From NCBI GenBank assembly GCA_016791115.1, contig JAEUNL010000064.1, positions 1 through 64,000 on the forward strand: a stretch of DNA of 64,000 nt. The letters are read 5' to 3'. The notes under the pieces are model-generated. The model worked only from the letters and a program-made list of their open reading frames with translations, ran no database searches and had not been told where the DNA came from. The DNA comes from Rhodocyclaceae bacterium. Lineage in GTDB: Bacteria > Pseudomonadota > Gammaproteobacteria > Burkholderiales > Rhodocyclaceae. Made by a program: the position numbers and the translations under genes. Positions 17,219 to 27,021 of this stretch are shown here, in pieces. Within the stretch, counting starts at the first letter, position 1. The number at the start of each line of letters is the position of its first letter.

Positions 17219-18578
17219 GCGACTCCTCGACTTCCGACGGTGTTGCCCACACCCCAGGCGTCCGCTTCCAAGATGGTGATCCAGAGTCCTCAACCATGTC
17301 TTGATCAGCACGCGTCAAGTCGGCATTGGCACGACGCGCCAACTCAGCCTCAGCAAGCGGACGCAGCATTGTTCCGTAAAAGATCGCGTACCACGGAAAT
17401 TCGATCCAAAACATGTTCAGAAACGCTGAACCGAATAGATAGCCTACATACCCACACAATAGCCAGAACGCCGTGTCGTGTATCCAGGCGAGGTCGGGAT
17501 GCTTCCCAATAACAGGCCCCATCATCCGCCAGGTTTTGTATAGCGAGCGGACAGCAATCCAGACGAAACACAAATACAGCAGCAGTCCTGGAAAGCCTAA
17601 CTCCCCGAGAATCTGGAAGTAGACACTGTGAGCAACCCTGACCTGCACATCGGGTGCGATCGCATGATTGTAAGGTAGATGGTTTTCCGGCCCTACGCCG
17701 AGAATCGGAAACTGCAGCGCCTCCTCCCAAGACAATTCCCAGTTCTCGAACCTTCCCATCGCCGATTCATCTTCAGAGAGTTCGCCAATCGTGTTTAGTC
17801 GGTCAAAATACTCGGTTGGAACCATCAGGTAACCGATCCCCGCCAACCCCAGCAAAGACGACAAATTCCGGAACGGCCGGTGGCTCAATAGCGCTCCCAA
17901 TATCAAAATAACGGCAAGCGATGCCATCGCTCCCCGCGACTTCGTGAACACGATTGTCATCAAGACAAAGGCAATAGCACTGAAGAAGGCCGTTCGAATG
18001 AAGCGGTGCTTTGGCAACGTGCTGCGCAATCCCAGCAGAATGGCGACCACGAAGCAGAGAACCAAGCCAAAAACATTGTTGTCTCCGACAAAACCCGAAA
18101 TCTGTTGCGTCACGTGCCCCCCACCCTGGAGCATGAGCGATGCTCCAGTCTTGAAGGCGTTAATTCCCAAGCCGCCTGCTGAAACCCAGAACACCCATTT
18201 CAGGAGATTCAGATCCCGGATCGTAGCGAACAACAGGATCGGCGCTACCCACATGGAGGGCAAGAACCGCATATACGTCTGCCATGCAACTCCTGGATCG
18301 AACGCGAACATCGTGCTGAGCGTAATCCAGACCAATAGGCAGACAAACACCACCAGGATTGGCGGAAACGTAAAGCGGAATCGTCCGCGCAAGACATTCG
18401 ACAGAATTGCGATCCCCAGAGCCAGCATGAATAGTGGGGCCGTATTCCACATGCCCATTGAAAAGTCGTAGGGCCGCTGGAACCAGATCCAGTTGAGCAC
18501 GATGATCGAACCTGGCGCTGAGAGGATCCCCCACATCAACCCTGCTGGGATCATGAAGCTCAGCAGAAGATCGCGCAT
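17154..18578 (-). CDS. O-antigen-ligase-like protein, exosortase-A-associated
   Basis: A 474-residue polytopic membrane protein with about ten or more hydrophobic helices, of the Wzy_C/WaaL superfamily. The FVGDNNVFGL region, FTKSRGAMASL and the periplasmic loop ILGVGPENHLPY with VRVAHSVYFQILGELGF are characteristic of TIGR03097, called a probable O-glycosylation ligase of exosortase-A loci. It may polymerise the repeat unit or ligate glycan to protein; the sequence does not decide. The last 60 residues are hydrophilic and overlap the next gene. A GGGAGGAG site precedes the start. Confidence 0.85.
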   Translation of the reverse strand: MRDLLLSFMIPAGLMWGILSAPGSIIVLNWIWFQRPYDFSMGMWNTAPLFMLALGIAILSNVLRGRFRFTFPPILVVFVCLLVWITLSTMFAFDPGVAWQTYMRFLPSMWVAPILLFATIRDLNLLKWVFWVSAGGLGINAFKTGASLMLQGGGHVTQQISGFVGDNNVFGLVLCFVVAILLGLRSTLPKHRFIRTAFFSAIAFVLMTIVFTKSRGAMASLAVILILGALLSHRPFRNLSSLLGLAGIGYLMVPTEYFDRLNTIGELSEDESAMGRFENWELSWEEALQFPILGVGPENHLPYNHAIAPDVQVRVAHSVYFQILGELGFPGLLLYLCFVWIAVRSLYKTWRMMGPVIGKHPDLAWIHDTAFWLLCGYVGYLFGSAFLNMFWIEFPWYAIFYGTMLRPLAEAELARRANADLTRADQDMVEDSGSPSWKRTPGVWATPSEVEESHGVSQHNRSGLQRRDLPARDA

Positions 18579-18623
18579 TCGCGCTCCTCCCGGGAATCGA
18601 AACGGCTGGGACGAATCTCCATG

Positions 18624-19610
18624 TCAGCCTCGCGAGACAACCGCGCCGGGAGGTCGCCGAATCCGGCGTAGCAGCAGGTCGATCACCTCGGCAAAAGAGG
18701 CATAGGCGCGAGCTGTGAAATAGACGAAATAGATCGCGAGCACCAGCGGAAAATTCCGGCATCGCCTGAGGCCGCGCAACGTATAGACTCCTGGCACCAA
18801 TGCGGCTGTCAGCAAACCGCCAAACAGGAGTGCTTGCGACCAAAAGGCCCCGATCAACGCAATGAACCACGCAAACCCGAACACCAACGGCGCGGTCAGG
18901 CTCGGCACCTCCGACAACCGGAGGCCGTGCGACAACGATCCGGTGATGTTGTGCTTCGCATGCCAGACCTCCTTCTGAAAAAAAGCAGTGAAGGTCTCCG
19001 GCTCCCGCAAGTGATAAACGATCATGCTCGGATCGTATAGGACCACGCCTTGCGCACTTAGCCGGTAGCCGAGATCGACGTCCTCGCAGGTGGTCAGTGT
19101 TTCGTTGAACCCTCCAATCGCCCCGAAACGATCTGCCCTGACGACGAGGTTTGCGGTCGGCAACCAGTCAACCCGATGTACGCCTGAATCCTCCCTTCGA
19201 CACAAGGCCGCCCAAGCAATCTGCAATGCGTTCGATTCACTGACCAGGACCAATGGATAGGCCCCCGCAGCCACGACCTCAGGGCTAGTAAAATTCTGCG
19301 CAGCCCGACGCAACCACGCTCGATCCGCAAGGCAGTCCGCATCGAGAAAGGCGATCAGGTCAGCCTTGCGCGAAAATGCGCCCGTATTGCGGCTAAAGCC
19401 AATAGAGCGCTTCTCTGCCTCAATGAGCGAAGCGCCATGAGCGCGCACAATATCGGGCGTTCTGTCGATAGAATGGTTGTCGACAACCTGTATGAAATAT
19501 CGGTCGGCCGGGTAGTCCAGGTCATGCAAAGAGGCCAAACAACGCGGCAGGAAGCGCTCTTCGTTGAGCGTCGGGATGACAACCGCAATCAGCGGCAGCG
19601 TCTCAGCCAT
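18624..19610 (-). CDS. Membrane-anchored glycosyltransferase, GT2 family
   Basis: About 328 residues from the ATG at 19610. Its first eight bases overlap the stop of the preceding gene, suggesting translational coupling. The GT-A domain shows VVIPTLNEERFLPRCL, QVVDNHSIDRT, GFSRNTGA and LIAFLDADCLAD (DxD), with TTCEDVDLGYRL further on. Two or three C-terminal hydrophobic helices (about 240-310: LVFGFAWFIALIGAFW, ALLFGGLLTAALVPG, FPLVLAIYFVYF) place it at the inner membrane. It probably builds the lipid-linked repeat unit. Confidence 0.85.
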   Translation of the reverse strand: MAETLPLIAVVIPTLNEERFLPRCLASLHDLDYPADRYFIQVVDNHSIDRTPDIVRAHGASLIEAEKRSIGFSRNTGAFSRKADLIAFLDADCLADRAWLRRAAQNFTSPEVVAAGAYPLVLVSESNALQIAWAALCRREDSGVHRVDWLPTANLVVRADRFGAIGGFNETLTTCEDVDLGYRLSAQGVVLYDPSMIVYHLREPETFTAFFQKEVWHAKHNITGSLSHGLRLSEVPSLTAPLVFGFAWFIALIGAFWSQALLFGGLLTAALVPGVYTLRGLRRCRNFPLVLAIYFVYFTARAYASFAEVIDLLLRRIRRPPGAVVSRG

Positions 19611-20730
19611 GAGCGAGTTTACGGTAGAGGTCGAGGTATCGGCTCGCCATATTGTTCGCCGACCACGACTGCTCGACCAGCGCGCGCGCGTTGGCCGCGA
19701 ATGTGCGCCTCGCGACAGCGTCACTTGCAACAGCCTCCAGTGCTCGCTTGAGGCTCGCAACGTCGTTGGGATTAAATAGGAGGCCCGTTCGGCCGGGCGC
19801 GATCAGATCGCGACAACCGGGGATATCTGAAGCCACGATCGGCACTTCACAGGCCATGGCTTCCATGAGGCAGCGAGGCACGCCCTCAAGGTGCGACGGC
19901 AGCACAAACACGTCAAATGCTCGTAGTAGCGCCAGCCGATCAGGGCGAAAGCCGAGAAAGCGTATGCGCTGGGTAAGGCTCAAATCGGCTGCCAGGCGCT
20001 CGAGTTTGGGCCGATCCTCACCCTCACCGACGATTGCCAAGCGCCAAGCCGAATCACGCCACTCACTAAGCGACTGCAAAAGCAGATCGAGTCCTTTGCG
20101 GGGAATCAATTGTCCAATGAATCCAATTAGGAGTTCGCCATTTTTCTTCCACTCCAGAAGGTCATCCGACACTTCGTGACGCCGATCGATATCAAGCAGG
20201 TCCACGCCATTGGTTATCAAATGCAGGCGAGCAGCCAGCCCTGGCCATCTGGCTAAGCCACCATAGAGATCCTCAGACAAGGGTGCAACGGCATCGAAGC
20301 CATAAAACAGCAACCGGTCGAGCGACTCGTATACCTTGAGCTTGAAATCAGCGTCCGTACTCCAGCCGTGCGGCGTCGTGACGATCCGGCAGCCAGTGCC
20401 TCTAGCCGCCAGAAGCGCGATCAGGTCGGATTTGTAGCCATGAGTATGAAGCACGTCGATGCGTCGACTCAGGATATGCTCCTTTACCTGACGCACGGCT
20501 GCCCAACTGAACTTACCGTGCGCCTCGAATACTGTACTGGCAAAGCCCATTGCTGCTGCTTCTCTGCACAGCGGGGCGTCAAGCCTCGGATCATCAAGTA
20601 CGACGGCGACCTCAGACTCAACGCAACTCGAATCAATGTTGTTGATCAGCGCAAGAATCCAACGCTCGGCCCCATAGAGGCCGGTCGGGCTGCCCAGTTG
20701 TAGGACACGCAAGCGTCGGCTGGTGGTCAT
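19603..20730 (-). CDS. Glycosyltransferase, GT4 family
   Basis: About 375 residues from the ATG at 20730, which overlaps the upstream stop as ATGA. The N-terminal GT-B domain has RVLQLGSPTGLYGAERW (the G-G/Y-x-E glycosyltransferase-4 start) and DVLHTHGYKSDL. The C-terminal domain has LLIGFIGQLIPRKGLDLLLQ, AIVGEGEDRPKLERLA and VFVLPSHLEGVPRCLMEAMACEVPIVAS with the E-x7-E signature. It is an EPS glycosyltransferase in the long operon; the substrate cannot be told. Confidence 0.88.
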   Translation of the reverse strand: MTTSRRLRVLQLGSPTGLYGAERWILALINNIDSSCVESEVAVVLDDPRLDAPLCREAAAMGFASTVFEAHGKFSWAAVRQVKEHILSRRIDVLHTHGYKSDLIALLAARGTGCRIVTTPHGWSTDADFKLKVYESLDRLLFYGFDAVAPLSEDLYGGLARWPGLAARLHLITNGVDLLDIDRRHEVSDDLLEWKKNGELLIGFIGQLIPRKGLDLLLQSLSEWRDSAWRLAIVGEGEDRPKLERLAADLSLTQRIRFLGFRPDRLALLRAFDVFVLPSHLEGVPRCLMEAMACEVPIVASDIPGCRDLIAPGRTGLLFNPNDVASLKRALEAVASDAVARRTFAANARALVEQSWSANNMASRYLDLYRKLAHG

Positions 20731-22628
20731 AACATTCCTTCTTTGCGGAACCGTCGATTCCAGAGTCCCAGCATCATCAGCCCCCAAAAGAAAACGTCAT
20801 GATCTCGCTGCCCGCGCAGATGCTCGCCCCACATTCTGCGAACTGTCTTCAGGTCAAGAAACTCAGCGATGATCGAATCGCCATTCATCACGATATCCTC
20901 GACGATGCCACGCAGCTCGTTGCGCAGCCAGCGTGCGGCCGGTACCGAGAAGCCCCGCTTGGGAAGCTTCAAAATCTCGGCTGGCAGGCGTCGCGCGGCA
21001 AGCTGGCGCAATACCAACTTGCCGCGCTGCCCGCCAATTTTGAGCTGGCTCGGCAGGCGGGCCGCGAACTCGAGAATGCGGTGATCAAGTAATGGGCTGC
21101 GAACCTCGAGTGCATGAGCCATGCTCATTCGATCCACTTTCACCAGCACGTCATCGGTCATGTAGAAATTAATGTCGGCGTACTGGGCGCGTCCAAGCGC
21201 GTCACTTGCATCGCAGTCGACATAATGGGGCTCCACTGCTTCCATGGGCGTGAAACCGCGCAATTCCGAGCTAAATTGCCCGTTGTAGAGCGCAGAACGC
21301 GCGTCCGGGCGCAACCAGGCAAGGTCCCTGTAGAAGGCCTCCGCGTTCCCCACTGAAAGATTCTCGAAAATCGTTTTGAGGCGCAATGGTCTAGGCAACC
21401 TGGCCGAGGCCGGCCAAAGCGCACCGACCGTACCGAAGACAGTCCGACGAAGAATGGATGGCAGCATCTGACGCAGCCGTGCTTCGATCATGTGCGGCCG
21501 GTAACGGAACGTGTAGCCGCCAAAGCCTTCGTCACCTCCGTCGCCAGACAATGCAACCGTGACTGATTGACGCGCCATCTGACACACATACCAAGTCGGT
21601 ACTGCGCTCGAATCGGCCAGCGGCTCGTCGAGATACCAGACGATTCTGCCCAGCAGATCATCGATCTGTGGTGTTACCAGATGCTCGTGATGCTCGGCAT
21701 TGAGAAACGAAGCCGTGGCACGTGCCACTGGCAACTCGTTGAACTCGCGATCGTCGAATCCGATGGAATTGGTCTTCACCGGTCGGCTTGTTTGCCGCGC
21801 CATCGAAGAAACGACAATTGACGAATCGATACCGCCGGAAAGGAAGGCACCAAGTGGCACCTCGCTCATCAGCCGTCGCTTTACCGCGTCATCGAAAAGT
21901 GCCTCGAACTCGTCGGTCGCCTCGTCGAGTGAGCGGGGTGCAACTTCGGCAAAGCTCAACTGCCAGTAGCGAACCGCCTTTTGGCCGGTAGCAGTAACAG
22001 TGAGATAGCGCGCTGCCTCCAGCTTGCGGACATCTTTGAGAATCGTCCGTGGCGCCGGTATATAGCCGAACGAGAAGTAGCAATCGAGTGCCTCAGGATC
22101 AAGCGTGCCCTGCGACTCGCCAAGTACGAGCAACGCCTTGAGCTCGGACGCGAACGCAATGCCGTTCGAACGCAACAGGTAGAAGAGAGGCTTCTTGCCG
22201 ACACGATCTCGCGCAAGCAAAAGCCTCCGCGTTCGTTTGTCCCAAATTGCGAACGCAAACATCCCATGCAGGCGAGAGACGCAATCATCGCCCCATTGAA
22301 TATATGCCAATAGGATTACTTCGGTGTCGCACTGGGTGCGAAACCGATGGCCCATGCCTTCGAGCTCGGCACGCAACTCGGGGAAGTTATAGATCTCGCC
22401 ATTGAAAACAATCTGAACCGACCCGTCGGCAACGCCCATCGGCTGCTGACCACTGCTCAGATCGATGATCGACAGTCGTCGATGGCCGAGTGCTGCATGA
22501 TCATCGACATAGTACCCGCCCTCGTCGGGCCCCCGATGAACGATGGTGTCGGCCATTCGGCCCACACGAGCACGGGCGTCCTCGCGCGCATGGCCTCCGA
22601 AATCCACGAAACCAACGATGCCGCACAT
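20727..22628 (-). CDS. Asparagine-synthase-type amidotransferase, XrtA locus
   Basis: A 633-residue protein with the start fixed by MCGIVGF, whose Cys2 is the glutaminase nucleophile; the frame read upstream to 22760 is spurious. The N-terminal GATase-II domain (1-200) has HRGPDEGG, GHRRLSIID and FNGEIYNF. The C-terminal synthetase domain has the PP-loop SGGIDSS (about residue 260), LSGDGGDEGFGGY and KVDRMSMAHALEVRSPLLD. It matches the exosortase-A amidotransferase subfamily (TIGR03108). In EPS loci it probably amidates a sugar or uronic acid rather than making free asparagine; that is inference. The acetyltransferase stop lies one base from its start. Confidence 0.9.
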   Translation of the reverse strand: MCGIVGFVDFGGHAREDARARVGRMADTIVHRGPDEGGYYVDDHAALGHRRLSIIDLSSGQQPMGVADGSVQIVFNGEIYNFPELRAELEGMGHRFRTQCDTEVILLAYIQWGDDCVSRLHGMFAFAIWDKRTRRLLLARDRVGKKPLFYLLRSNGIAFASELKALLVLGESQGTLDPEALDCYFSFGYIPAPRTILKDVRKLEAARYLTVTATGQKAVRYWQLSFAEVAPRSLDEATDEFEALFDDAVKRRLMSEVPLGAFLSGGIDSSIVVSSMARQTSRPVKTNSIGFDDREFNELPVARATASFLNAEHHEHLVTPQIDDLLGRIVWYLDEPLADSSAVPTWYVCQMARQSVTVALSGDGGDEGFGGYTFRYRPHMIEARLRQMLPSILRRTVFGTVGALWPASARLPRPLRLKTIFENLSVGNAEAFYRDLAWLRPDARSALYNGQFSSELRGFTPMEAVEPHYVDCDASDALGRAQYADINFYMTDDVLVKVDRMSMAHALEVRSPLLDHRILEFAARLPSQLKIGGQRGKLVLRQLAARRLPAEILKLPKRGFSVPAARWLRNELRGIVEDIVMNGDSIIAEFLDLKTVRRMWGEHLRGQRDHDVFFWGLMMLGLWNRRFRKEGML

Positions 22629-22629
22629 C

Positions 22630-23235
22630 TCAGCGTTCCTGTGGCAGACCGACGACCTGCGGCAACTCGCGCACAACCTGGGCAGGGTTCCCTGCCACCA
22701 GGCGCGCGGAAGGCACCTGATGCAGCACCACCGATCCCGCCGATACCACGCAGCCGTCACCGAGGTTTGCCATGACTATTGCGCCCTCTCCGATCCAGCA
22801 ACGGCGGCCGATTGCCACACGATCGAAGCGGGGCGTTGCAATAATTCCTCCGTTTTCGTCGAAATGCTGGCGCTTCCCACTCGGAATACTGACACGACTC
22901 GCGATCATGGCACCATCGCCGATTTCGGCATGGCCGATGACACAATAGGATCCAAGCGAAGCGCTGCGCCCGAGCGAAGCTCCGCGGTGCGAAAACACCG
23001 ACCCGAAGCCAACGTGATTCTCCCAGCTGCAAGCATCAAGCGCTGAGAAATAGTAGGCAGCCCGAAGGTAGACTCCCGGTAGGCCTGGCAGCAAAGCGAA
23101 GGCTTGGGAGAAAAAGAGGAACATGGACTCCGAACGGCCTCTCAACCGCTCGAGCCGTGTCAACAACAACACCGGCGAAATCACCAGCCAACATAAGCCG
23201 AATACGACTCGCTTGACCAGTCTCCGCAGGTCCAT
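22630..23235 (-). CDS. Hexapeptide-repeat acetyltransferase (WcaF/left-handed beta-helix type)
   Basis: About 201 residues from the ATG at 23235. A hydrophobic N-terminal helix (RVVFGLCWLVISPVLLL) is followed by imperfect hexapeptide repeats (VGFGSVFSHRGASLGRSASLGSYCVIGHAEIGDGAMI, residues about 75-110) and a second repeat block (VAIGRRCWIGEGAIVMANLGDGCVVSAGSVV). It ends with a GNPAQVVREL segment typical of sugar O- or N-acetyltransferases using acetyl-CoA. It probably decorates the EPS subunit, which the deacetylase in the same locus could counteract. A gap of only seven bases separates it from the preceding gene. Confidence 0.85.
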   Translation of the reverse strand: MDLRRLVKRVVFGLCWLVISPVLLLTRLERLRGRSESMFLFFSQAFALLPGLPGVYLRAAYYFSALDACSWENHVGFGSVFSHRGASLGRSASLGSYCVIGHAEIGDGAMIASRVSIPSGKRQHFDENGGIIATPRFDRVAIGRRCWIGEGAIVMANLGDGCVVSAGSVVLHQVPSARLVAGNPAQVVRELPQVVGLPQER

Positions 23236-23242
23236 GCGCGCC

Positions 23243-24391
23243 TCAGCCCGCCAGCGCCGGTCTGACAGCACTGTCCAGCAATGACGCGTAGACTTCTTGA
23301 TAGTTGGCAATCATTGCGTCAAATTCGAATGATTCAACAAATCGCTGGCGAGCAGCGCGGGCATACGCATCCCGAAGTTTGGGATCGCGCCAAGCTGCCA
23401 AAATTGCCGCCGACATCGCCGCTTCTTCGTTGGACGGAACAACCCACCCAGTCACCCCATCGCTCACCAACTCGGGGTTTCCACCAACCGACGTCACGAC
23501 GACAGGCACTCCGGCTGCCATAGCCTCGAGCAACGCAACCGACGTACCCTCGCTGAAGCTAGGAAGCACGAACAGATCCATGCATTGAACAAGGGCTCGC
23601 GCATCGGCCCGAAAGCCGGTCAACCGCACGCAATCAGAGAGCGAACAGGACGCGAGTTGCATCTCAATCGTCGCAAACTCAGGCCCATCGCCGACCAAAA
23701 GTCCAGCCAGACCAGGATTCTCGCGCTTTACGTTTGCCAAGCAGCGAACTAGCAACGGCAAGTTCTTGATCGAGTCGAAGCGCCCCACGGTTCCGACGAC
23801 GAAAGAATCCGGCGCAAATCCCAACTGGGCCCGTAGGCCAGCTCGTTCGTGGCCGGCTAGCGCAGGCGCAGCCCGCACCCCGTTGTACACCACTGCAATT
23901 CGCGACGGCGGAATGCCCTCGAACGCGACAAGCCGCGACTTGATATCTTGCGAGACGGCGACAAAGGAGTGGGTCAGCCGGTTGATGAGCGCGCGATTGA
24001 CCAGCTCACGAGCACGATTGCGAATCTCCGGAAAGAAACGACCGTGCTCCTCGAGCAACAAGCGCGGTCGACCATTAATCATTCGCGATAACCCCGCGTA
24101 GAACCATGGCGTACACTGATGCGCATGAATAACTCGAACATCTCGATCGCGACAGTACTGAGCGATTTTCCAGATCATGCCGACGTCGAGACCAGGCTGT
24201 CGCCACATGCAATGCACGGGTACGCCACGCTTGCGCAACTCGCCGGACCAAAGGCCAGGTCGGTCGAGGCACACTACTGAGATATCGAACGTCGACTGGA
24301 AGGCACAAGACATTTCGATGACCAAACGCTCGGTGCCGCCTGGATTGAGACTGTTGACGACATAGGCCATAGCCGGCCGACGCGCACCCAT
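23243..24391 (-). CDS. Glycosyltransferase, GT4 family
   Basis: About 382 residues from the ATG at 24391, two bases past the preceding stop. The N-terminal GT-B domain begins AYVVNSLNPGGTERLVIEMS and has VIHAHQCTPWFYAGL. The C-terminal domain has FVVGTVGRFDSIKNLPLLVRC, LLVGDGPEFATIEMQL and LFVLPSFSEGTSVALLEAMAAGVPVVVT with the E-x7-E signature. It may belong to one of the two sugar-transferase subfamilies tied to exosortase-A loci, but I cannot confirm which. Confidence 0.88.
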   Translation of the reverse strand: MGARRPAMAYVVNSLNPGGTERLVIEMSCAFQSTFDISVVCLDRPGLWSGELRKRGVPVHCMWRQPGLDVGMIWKIAQYCRDRDVRVIHAHQCTPWFYAGLSRMINGRPRLLLEEHGRFFPEIRNRARELVNRALINRLTHSFVAVSQDIKSRLVAFEGIPPSRIAVVYNGVRAAPALAGHERAGLRAQLGFAPDSFVVGTVGRFDSIKNLPLLVRCLANVKRENPGLAGLLVGDGPEFATIEMQLASCSLSDCVRLTGFRADARALVQCMDLFVLPSFSEGTSVALLEAMAAGVPVVVTSVGGNPELVSDGVTGWVVPSNEEAAMSAAILAAWRDPKLRDAYARAARQRFVESFEFDAMIANYQEVYASLLDSAVRPALAG

Positions 24392-24393
24392 GT

Positions 24394-27015
24394 CTATGGC
24401 CGACCGCTCAGGCGTCGGCGCAATTCGCACCACTTCTCGCGGACCAGACGGCGCCCTTCCTTGCGGACAACCGCGATGCGGCGCCTCAACTCTCGAGCGA
24501 CCCGCCTTCTCTGGCGCACAAAGCCGCTCGGCCGGCCGAAATCGTAGTTGTGGACGAGCCCTACGGGTGGCGGTTGCGAGACGCGCCGAAAGTACTCATG
24601 AATCCAACCGTGTCCCGCGACGATGACCATCGGCCGCGTTAGCTGCGCGGTGGGAAATGACAAAAGATCATCTATGCAGCGATCGAAATAGAACGCCGAA
24701 CGCTCAGAAAAGCGTGCGGCGATCGGCCCGCTGGAGTGCTCAGCTGCAAGGTCGAAAACGTGGCACTTGCGGATGTCCTGGGCCGGCCACGTTTCCGTCG
24801 GAATCAGGACGCGGTCGAGTATCTCTTTGTATGGGCGCTCGTTCTTATCCATCCACGACGCGTACGCAAGCAGGCTTTCTCGAGCGTAGCAATAGTGGTA
24901 ATCGATCTCACCCAGCTCGCGCTTGAGGTTGAGATACTTGCCGACAATCTGCAGGAAGACCAAATATGACCAACGATACTCGGCATCGTCGAGCCGGAAA
25001 CTGTCGATGTGGTCATTGGGGTGAATGCAGCGCTCCAGCAGTTCCTCAGCCTTGGCCAAGTAGAGCCGCGCACCGCTTATCCGATAGGCATCCATAAGCG
25101 CATTGATCGAGTTGCCCGCGCCGCGGCCCGGTCCATGAAAATCGGCGTCCACCGTCATACTCGCAAGCCCCGTCGGACTCGGGTCTATCATACCAAGCAA
25201 GGTTTCGCTACCGTCGTCCATGCCGCGAACCCAGTCTGCGAGTCCGACAACAGCCTGCCCCGCATCCCGGTCACCGCTCAAATAGTAATAGAGCAACAGG
25301 CCCGAGGTGTAATTGTGTTCGTTGCTCGGGCCACCACCATAGCCTTTCCCGCCATTGAGCCCACTGTATGTGCGATGGGTTGATGTAGCCGCTGGCATGT
25401 AGTGGTCCGTATGCCAGAACAAACCGCCGTTGTACGCCGCACGGTCACCGTCGGTGTGATAGATGTCGATATCGACGCAGTGGCGGGCCGCATCGGCCAT
25501 CAGGTAGCGCCACTCCGGCGCAGCAGTGCGAAGAAACTGTATGCCCGCCGCCAAGATGAAGTCGTACTGATTGTTATAGTGGGAAGCCATCGGATGCGGC
25601 CCGGAGTGGAGGACGGCTTCGTGATCGGCGTAGAGATCACCGAAGTGGCGCCAGCCATACTCGTCAACCTTTTCGCGCTTGACAAAGAAAGAAGCGTCAC
25701 CACCAATGATGCGCTTCACATAGTCAGCATAGCGCGTATCGTCTTCAGGCGCAGCGGCGCTGAACCACGCAATTGCGCCGGTGGCTTCTACCCACTTTGG
25801 ATTGAGGCTCACTTGCAAAGGGTGTTGCGCTCGCAGAACGTCCCCTCCCCCTGAAACTGCCCCGAACTCGAGGAAGATCGTATGCCGTTTCTGCTCGCCC
25901 CCTTGTAGTTCGAAACCCGCTCTGCACTCGCGAGGAAATAACGCCACAGACGTGCCCCCGTTCCCCGCACGCAGCGCCTTGGGAAAGTTCTGCCAAAAAT
26001 CTGCCACCGCGAATGCAACAGACTCGTCGCCCCACGCGGCCCAGATACAGGGTGTTGCGCGGGAGCCGCTTTCAAGCGGGTGGTCCAGGCTTGCGCTGTC
26101 CGCTGCGACCCGAAATCCGCTGAAACTGACTGTCGACTGACCGGCGTTATCAACATGATTGGGTGAATTCCAGCAGGAGCCGCCGCTCGAATCCTGATAC
26201 AGGCACAACGAGTGGGGTCGTTGTCGCGCAGATTCAGTCGGGTTCGCGGTCTTCCAGGTCACCGCATCGACCGGCGCCGAAGTCTGCAGCATGATCGACA
26301 AGTCAGTGAATTCCACCGACCCTCCGTCACCCAAATCCCACAACCCGCCGAAGTGCTCCGCCGGTTGGGGATTACGCACACAGAACTCAAGCCGCACGCA
26401 AGCCGAACCAGCATGAAATACCCAGCGGCAACTAACATCCAGCGGCAGACTCCCCGTGCCCGAAACAAATCTGCCGCAACCTAGCAGGCTGGCACGCACC
26501 GGCCCTTGCTCTTCGACAGTGATCTGATCGATGCACGCATGGTAGCCTTCATTGCCCCGCTCCATTCTTGCTTCAGCGTGGGAATACGAAAGTGTCGACT
26601 CCCGGCGAGTGCAACTTATCATCCTCTCGCCGCGGCGCAGGACAAAGACTGCTACCCCAGTGTCGACCTTCAACCCGTCGCCGTCTTCACTGACCGCAAT
26701 CGAGGGCGTCTGCGGCACGGTCGAAGCCGGCGCCCGCGCAATGCGAATCGTGGTGGTCTCGTGAGGTGCAACGTCAATCAGCGCATCCACTACCATCCAT
26801 TTCACCGAACGATCGGGCCACCGCGCGAGCACATCGAACTGCGCAGGAATGGCCTGACCATGCTCATCGATAGCGACCAGTTCCTTAACGTCTGCCACCA
26901 GTCCGCGTGGAAAGGGCAACCCCTGGCGCACGGGATCCCTGAGCCGGGACAGCCCCGCAGTTTCTTGCAATCGGAGCAACGTGAGCATCTCTGATGTCAT
27001 TCGAGCGTTAGCCAC
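24394..27015 (-). CDS. PcRGLX/YetA-like (family PL26-like) protein
   Basis: An 873-residue protein whose N-terminus (R-D-P-V-R-Q-G-L-P-F-P-R-G-L, then FDVLARWPDRSVKWMVVD) is the hallmark of the RIFT-barrel start of PcRGLX/YetA-like proteins, the exo-rhamnogalacturonan-lyase superfamily (PL26). The middle (about residues 120-400) is beta-rich. The region about 430-800 contains NNQYDFILAAG, HTDHYMPA, SNEHNYTSGLLLYYYLSG and other helical-toroid-like stretches. No signal peptide is visible, and the C-terminal 60 residues are very basic. An enzyme that cleaves or edits the EPS is plausible, though a cytoplasmic lyase inside a biosynthetic operon is odd. Seven bases separate it from the preceding gene. 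Confidence 0.7.
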   Translation of the reverse strand: MANARMTSEMLTLLRLQETAGLSRLRDPVRQGLPFPRGLVADVKELVAIDEHGQAIPAQFDVLARWPDRSVKWMVVDALIDVAPHETTTIRIARAPASTVPQTPSIAVSEDGDGLKVDTGVAVFVLRRGERMISCTRRESTLSYSHAEARMERGNEGYHACIDQITVEEQGPVRASLLGCGRFVSGTGSLPLDVSCRWVFHAGSACVRLEFCVRNPQPAEHFGGLWDLGDGGSVEFTDLSIMLQTSAPVDAVTWKTANPTESARQRPHSLCLYQDSSGGSCWNSPNHVDNAGQSTVSFSGFRVAADSASLDHPLESGSRATPCIWAAWGDESVAFAVADFWQNFPKALRAGNGGTSVALFPRECRAGFELQGGEQKRHTIFLEFGAVSGGGDVLRAQHPLQVSLNPKWVEATGAIAWFSAAAPEDDTRYADYVKRIIGGDASFFVKREKVDEYGWRHFGDLYADHEAVLHSGPHPMASHYNNQYDFILAAGIQFLRTAAPEWRYLMADAARHCVDIDIYHTDGDRAAYNGGLFWHTDHYMPAATSTHRTYSGLNGGKGYGGGPSNEHNYTSGLLLYYYLSGDRDAGQAVVGLADWVRGMDDGSETLLGMIDPSPTGLASMTVDADFHGPGRGAGNSINALMDAYRISGARLYLAKAEELLERCIHPNDHIDSFRLDDAEYRWSYLVFLQIVGKYLNLKRELGEIDYHYCYARESLLAYASWMDKNERPYKEILDRVLIPTETWPAQDIRKCHVFDLAAEHSSGPIAARFSERSAFYFDRCIDDLLSFPTAQLTRPMVIVAGHGWIHEYFRRVSQPPPVGLVHNYDFGRPSGFVRQRRRVARELRRRIAVVRKEGRRLVREKWCELRRRLSGRP

Positions 27016-27021
27016 TAAACG

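Noticed and set aside
17154..18578. The polytopic membrane protein as a missing exosortase
   Set aside because: Its loops match Wzy_C/WaaL-type ligases; the exosortase Cys-Arg-His motifs are not seen.
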